This document shows positions 54,029 through 57,245 of a stretch of 57,245 bases of DNA, piece by piece. Numbering within the stretch: position 1 is the stretch's first letter; each line of letters starts with the position of its first letter. A model generated the notes under the pieces. It had not been told where the DNA came from, made no database searches, and worked only from the letters and a program-made list of their open reading frames with translations. This DNA comes from Clostridia bacterium (GTDB lineage: Bacteria; Bacillota; Clostridia; Christensenellales; Pumilibacteraceae): contig JAFVXY010000005.1 of assembly GCA_017500845.1 (NCBI GenBank), positions 1-57,245 on the forward strand, in the 5' to 3' direction. Made by a program: the position numbers and the translations under genes.

Positions 54029-54903
54029 ACGTTTACTGCATCCCAAACGGCACGCTCTACCGCCTCTACGCAAGCCACCTGCAATTTGATTTGCATAACA
54101 TCCTTATCTCCGACGGAGGCGCAGAACAGCGTGTCGCCGTCAAATTCGGTATGCACGGGATATATGGTTTTTGCAAGTCCGTTGTGAGCAATCGCGGCAA
54201 GTCTGTTTGCCTGCACCTTGGTGAGCCTTGCGTCCGTAATGATACAGCCGATAGTAGTGTTTGCATTCTTTGCATTAAGGTCTGCCATGGCAATCGCCAT
54301 ATTTGTGTCAATGAAAGTATCGCCCATTCTTGCCCCTGCAATAATTTTGCCGTCCTTGCGTACGTCGCCAAACGCGTTTACAACGACTACGGCAACAACC
54401 TTTGCACCGTCCACAGTCACCTCGGCGACGCCAAGTCCCGACTTAGAACAATTAGCGTGTCCCAAAATCTTACCTACGGTCGCGCCTTTTCCCGCGCCTA
54501 CCTTACCGCCCTTTACCGTTTGAGCAGCGGCAATAACAGCTTCGCGCCCCATCTCGGATGTGGGATAGTGATACTCCTTGTCGTTAAGGTCGTAAATAAC
54601 TGCCGCGGGGACAATAGGAACTATTTTGTCCGAAACCCTTACACCCTTGCCTGCCGCTAGTAAAGCTTCCATCGCTCCGCACGTTGCGGCAAGTCCATAA
54701 GCCGAGCCACCGCAAAGCATAACTGCATCCACATGCTCGTTAGCTTTGTCACTACCAAGAAGCGCAGTTTCTCTTGTGCCGGGCGCGCCGCCACGAACAT
54801 CACATCCGCAAATTGCGCCATCGTCAAACACAATTGCAGTAACTCCCGTAAAATCGTCGTTTACATTTCCTATTCTTACGCCATGTGGTAGCTTTATTTC
54901 CAT
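54025..54903 (-). CDS. P1 family (DmpA-type) aminopeptidase
   Basis: 292 aa, Ntn-hydrolase-like. GGSAYGLAATCGAMEAL, then GKGATVGKI and the self-cleavage site NTTIGCIITDA, where the Thr after Asn would become the nucleophile. It removes N-terminal residues or hydrolyses amides of unknown substrates. AAGGAGTG precedes the ATG, which overlaps the recX stop by 10 bp. Confidence 0.88.
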   Translation of the reverse strand: MEIKLPHGVRIGNVNDDFTGVTAIVFDDGAICGCDVRGGAPGTRETALLGSDKANEHVDAVMLCGGSAYGLAATCGAMEALLAAGKGVRVSDKIVPIVPAAVIYDLNDKEYHYPTSEMGREAVIAAAQTVKGGKVGAGKGATVGKILGHANCSKSGLGVAEVTVDGAKVVAVVVVNAFGDVRKDGKIIAGARMGDTFIDTNMAIAMADLNAKNANTTIGCIITDARLTKVQANRLAAIAHNGLAKTIYPVHTEFDGDTLFCASVGDKDVMQIKLQVACVEAVERAVWDAVNV

Positions 54904-55493
54904 AATTCACTCCTTTCTATACTTTCATTGATTTCGTCGTATTCAAAGCCACGATACAACAAATAGCTGATTAGCTTCTTTTTATCCACGTCTTTGTGAG
55001 TGCGGACGTACTTATCTATACATTTATCGCATGCGCTGCTCTCGTCAAGCTCGCACAATGCATCAGCAATTATTTGCTCGGGCACTCCTGCTTTTTTTAA
55101 CTCGAATTCTATTCGTCTTGCTCCGCGCGCCTCGCCGTAGGTGGCTACGTACGCTTTTGCAAAAGACTCGTCACCGACGTATCCGTACTCTTTTAGCTTG
55201 TCTATCGCCCTTTGCGTAGCGGCAAGCGAATAGCCGTTACGCACGAGGTAGTCGCTCATTTGCTTTACGCTCACCCTCTTTTTTACGGCATATTTCAACG
55301 CGCGGTTAAAGGCAAAAACGTTGCCCTCTTCCTCCTCGATTTGCTCAATATCGGCAGGCGAAAGCTCTCTGCCTGTTTTAAGGCCGAATTTAACCGCCGT
55401 TTCGTAATGCACCCCAAAGGCAAACCTTCCGTCTACATGCACGTTGAGTCTATCGCCCTTTTTTTGCGACGTGATTTGTGTAATCTCGTTCAT
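54894..55493 (-). CDS. recX: RecX regulatory protein
   Basis: 199 aa, three-helix repeat protein. It has DYLVRNGYSLAATQRAIDKLKEYGYVGDESFAKAYV-type repeats, including GARRIEFELKKAGV. It modulates RecA filaments. ATG 55493 has no SD, while a TATAAT box ends 6 bases upstream, so a leaderless mRNA is predicted. recA is not in the window. Confidence 0.88.
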   Translation of the reverse strand: MNEITQITSQKKGDRLNVHVDGRFAFGVHYETAVKFGLKTGRELSPADIEQIEEEEGNVFAFNRALKYAVKKRVSVKQMSDYLVRNGYSLAATQRAIDKLKEYGYVGDESFAKAYVATYGEARGARRIEFELKKAGVPEQIIADALCELDESSACDKCIDKYVRTHKDVDKKKLISYLLYRGFEYDEINESIERSELWK

Positions 55494-55499
55494 GCCTAT

Positions 55500-55528
55500 A
55501 TTATAACCTATGAATAAAAATTTTGCAA
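55500..55528 (-). promoter_or_regulatory. Promoter giving a leaderless recX mRNA
   Basis: Minus strand TTGCAA, 17-bp spacer, TATAAT, 6 bases (ATAGGC), ATG. Confidence 0.78.
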
Positions 55529-55622
55529 ATGCAAATACTTGTTTTATAAAAATTAACGGCGTAAGTCTTACAAAATTATTTTGATTAAGCAGCGCGCCAA
55601 ATAAAAAACGGAGGTCAAAAAG

Positions 55623-55808
55623 ATGACAAGTAAAAATTTGCAACAGCTATCCGAACTTTTGGACAGCGAAAACCTTGCTTACCGCAAGTGCTGCAACTAT
55701 GTTTCGGAATGTGAGGACCCCACTTTGAAAGAAAAGTTGGGTACCTACGCCAACAATCACCGAATCAGATTCGAGGCGTTACTAAGCTATCTTAATTCAA
55801 ATGCGTAA
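55623..55808 (+). CDS. Small helical protein upstream of the coat gene
   Basis: 61 aa with three cysteines (KCCNYVSEC) in a helical hairpin layout. It resembles the ferritin-like hairpins seen next to spore coat proteins. ACGGAGGTC precedes the ATG. Co-transcribed with the CotF-like gene 27 bp downstream, so a spore coat role is likely but not proven. Confidence 0.65.
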   Translation: MTSKNLQQLSELLDSENLAYRKCCNYVSECEDPTLKEKLGTYANNHRIRFEALLSYLNSNA

Positions 55809-55835
55809 CTATCGCCATAGCTAAAGGAGGAAAAA

Positions 55836-56246
55836 ATGGCTAATATCAAAACTAAACAAAGCTCTCTACAAAAAAATACAACTTCGATAACTAATCCTAA
55901 CACAAGAAGCAACACAGGTTCGTCCAGTAGACCTGTAAGAAACTGCGGGACCTCTACCGAATTTGCCCAAGACGTATGCAAGCTTTCGGATAAGGAAATC
56001 ATTTCGGACGTTCTCGGCTCGCACAAGTCGCTGGTTAAGCTGTACGGCACGGCACTTTGCGAAACATCTTGTCCCAAGCTTCGTACCTTGATTGACACTC
56101 AGCTTAGCGAGTGCGCAGAGGATCAGTTTGATGCCTTTTTGTATATGAACGAGCGTGGCTTGTATCCCACCGATACCGCACCCATGCCCAAAGTCAATCA
56201 GGCAAAAAAGAAATTTACTGCTTGCGAAACCTTTATGAAGAAATAA
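55836..56246 (+). CDS. Spore coat protein, CotF family
   Basis: 136 aa. A Ser/Thr/Asn-rich N-terminal tail of about 40 residues precedes a CotF domain: LSDKEIISDVLGSHKSLVKLYGTAL and the final MNERGLYPTDTAPM motif. CotF proteins lie in the coat of clostridial and bacillar spores, which suggests this organism or its lineage sporulates. AAAGGAGG precedes the ATG. Confidence 0.82.
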   Translation: MANIKTKQSSLQKNTTSITNPNTRSNTGSSSRPVRNCGTSTEFAQDVCKLSDKEIISDVLGSHKSLVKLYGTALCETSCPKLRTLIDTQLSECAEDQFDAFLYMNERGLYPTDTAPMPKVNQAKKKFTACETFMKK

Positions 56247-56249
56247 TCA

Positions 56250-56285
56250 CACAAAAAATCCAACCGTATTGGCTGGATTTTTTTA
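56250..56285. terminator. Bidirectional terminator after the coat gene
   Basis: AAAAAATCCA-A-CC, 5-nt loop, GG-C-TGGATTTTTTT. It also contains the last bases of the convergent ABC ATPase gene. Confidence 0.8.
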
Positions 56286-56963
56286 TAGCTCCAAAAATTT
56301 TGTTAAATATTCGCCGCTTGCGTTTTTTAGAACGTCTTCAGTTTTACCATCGGCAAGAATTTTATCTCGTCTTACCACAACCAAATAATCGGGGTTAAGT
56401 CTTTTTACGTCACCACCGTCACACGAGGAAACAAGCACGTAACCACCTAAGCTATTTATAAGCTTAGTTATGGCATGCTCGTTTTCTTCACCCAAAAAAT
56501 GGTACGGCTCGTCAAACATCGTCACCTGCAATTTTCGCATAGACAGCCGTGCGGCAAAAAACTTTACAAGCTCAGCTTTACAAAGCGACTTTATTTTTTT
56601 GTTTGGGTCTAATCTGAATTTTTCCGCTGTGGCGTATGCGAGCTTTTTTGCTTCCGTTTTTTTTGTGCCTCTAAGGCGCACCGGCAAGGCAAGCTGAGTA
56701 AGCACTTTTCCGCCTTGCGGTATGGAATTCGCGCCTACGTATGCAATATTTCTGTACCGCGGATGGTCTTCCTCTATATTGATTCCATCAATAATTATTT
56801 CACCGTCAGGGATTTCCTTAATGCCGCCGATAACTGAGAAAAGCGTAGTTTTATATGACCCAACCTCACCCAAAATCAAGGTAACACCTTTGTTAAAAGC
56901 AAAGTTTAGCGTTGTTATTTCTTCGCCGTAATATTCAATTTTTACGTTTCGCACCTCAAGCAT
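56283..56963 (-). CDS. Degenerate ABC-type ATPase
   Basis: 226 aa. The fold is that of an ABC ATPase, but key sites are altered. Walker A is GEVGSYKTT (Tyr where Gly is usual), the LSGGQ signature is replaced by a Cys-Lys-Ala-Glu-Leu segment, and the switch His is Cys (VLVSSCDGG). Walker B with MFDEPYHF is kept. No permease is next to it. ATG 56963 is preceded by a promoter at 6 bases and no SD. It could be a non-transport or regulatory ATPase, or a decaying gene. Confidence 0.75.
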   Translation of the reverse strand: MLEVRNVKIEYYGEEITTLNFAFNKGVTLILGEVGSYKTTLFSVIGGIKEIPDGEIIIDGINIEEDHPRYRNIAYVGANSIPQGGKVLTQLALPVRLRGTKKTEAKKLAYATAEKFRLDPNKKIKSLCKAELVKFFAARLSMRKLQVTMFDEPYHFLGEENEHAITKLINSLGGYVLVSSCDGGDVKRLNPDYLVVVRRDKILADGKTEDVLKNASGEYLTKFLEL

Positions 56964-56969
56964 GCTTAT

Positions 56970-56998
56970 ACTATATCACAGCCGTAAAAAAAATGCAA
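56970..56998 (-). promoter_or_regulatory. Promoter giving a leaderless ABC-ATPase mRNA
   Basis: Minus strand TTGCAT, 17-bp spacer, TATAGT, 6 bases (ATAAGC), ATG. Confidence 0.7.
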
Positions 56999-57057
56999 TT
57001 CTTTTGTGACGGGCTGTAGAATAATAAACGATAAAGCCGTTTTTGAAGCGTTTGTGC

Positions 57058-57086
57058 TTGACAATAAAAAGTAAAGATAATATAAT
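57058..57086 (+). promoter_or_regulatory. Promoter giving a leaderless argD-like mRNA
   Basis: TTGACA, 17-bp spacer, TATAAT, 6 bases (ACAAGT), ATG. Confidence 0.82.
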
Positions 57087-57092
57087 ACAAGT

Positions 57093-57245
57093 ATGGATTT
57101 TTCACAGATTAAAGAGATTGACAATAAGTATTCGATTATCACCTATCCGCGCCACAATTTGTGCATGGTGCGAAGCGAGGGTAACTGCATGTACGACACA
57201 AACAACCGTGCGTACGTGGATTTTGTTGCAGGTCTTGGCGAAAGC
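57093..57245 (+). CDS. argD: Acetylornithine aminotransferase-like protein, N-terminal part only
   Basis: 51 codons visible before the window ends. The start reads DFSQIKEIDNKYSIITYPRHN, then GNCMYDTNNRAYVDFVAGLG, matching the N-terminus of class III aminotransferases of the ArgD type. The catalytic part is outside, so ArgD cannot be told from other class III enzymes. ATG 57093 has no SD and follows a consensus promoter by 6 bases. Confidence 0.72.
   Translation, partial: MDFSQIKEIDNKYSIITYPRHNLCMVRSEGNCMYDTNNRAYVDFVAGLGES

Overview
The window is a gene-dense stretch (moderate to low GC) of a Gram-positive chromosome, most likely an uncultured anaerobic, spore-forming member of the Clostridia. 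Evidence for this is the ctsR-mcsA-mcsB-clpC operon with a CtsR box, an L27 with the Firmicutes N-terminal extension next to its protease Prp, a ferredoxin-dependent 2-oxoacid oxidoreductase, a CoA-transferase of the 4-hydroxybutyrate/butyrate type, long-form HPF, and a CotF-type spore coat gene. Most genes lie on the minus strand. I see no rRNA, tRNA, CRISPR array or transposase.

Layout. 1-3.4 kb: Na/phosphate symporter plus two half-size chromate transporters. 3.5-6.2 kb: four-gene 2-oxoacid:ferredoxin oxidoreductase operon whose beta subunit carries a one-base frameshift. 6.2-8.1 kb: OGG-type glycosylase, then rplU-prp-rpmA under an L21 leader. 8.1-15 kb: lgt with envelope and division genes, VanW protein, CCA-adding-type nucleotidyltransferase, lipid kinase and two small unknown genes. 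15-19.4 kb: malic enzyme, pgk, pgi, hpf. 19.4-23.8 kb: the CtsR heat-shock operon. 23.9-24.6 kb: a long hierarchical hairpin with its own promoter-like sequence and a UUCG terminator, in front of a PH-domain gene. 24.6-33.3 kb: a long run MFS-nth-obg-nadD/yqeK-rsfS-PAP2-ClC-LRR. 33.4-34.9 kb: divergent DUF3343 and cysteine-desulfurase-like genes. 34.9-36.9 kb: AT-rich accessory island with an RHH-WYL-like regulator facing a DUF4258-like two-gene cassette. 36.9-48.7 kb: housekeeping metabolism (ilvE, yigZ, tyrS, aminotransferase, degV, rsmF, pyrG, dapF, phosphohexomutase, CoA-transferase). 48.8-51.1 kb: gatC-gatA and a second Lgt-like gene, divergent. 51.1-52.2 kb: lipoprotein/XRE pair flanked by a 19-bp repeat. 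52.2-57.2 kb: recX-P1 peptidase-acpS/nnrD-mtnN, spore coat genes, a degenerate ABC ATPase and the start of argD.

Two things stand out. First, at least six genes (CCA-type gene, gatC, the second lgt, recX, the ABC ATPase, argD) have a near-consensus sigma-A promoter whose -10 box ends 6 or 7 bases before the ATG, with no Shine-Dalgarno sequence. This predicts leaderless mRNAs as a recurring mode here, alongside ordinary SD-led genes. Second, the 23.9 kb hairpin and the RHH-WYL/DUF4258 island are the best candidates for undescribed biology. All functional calls rest on reading motifs and gene order; no search was run.
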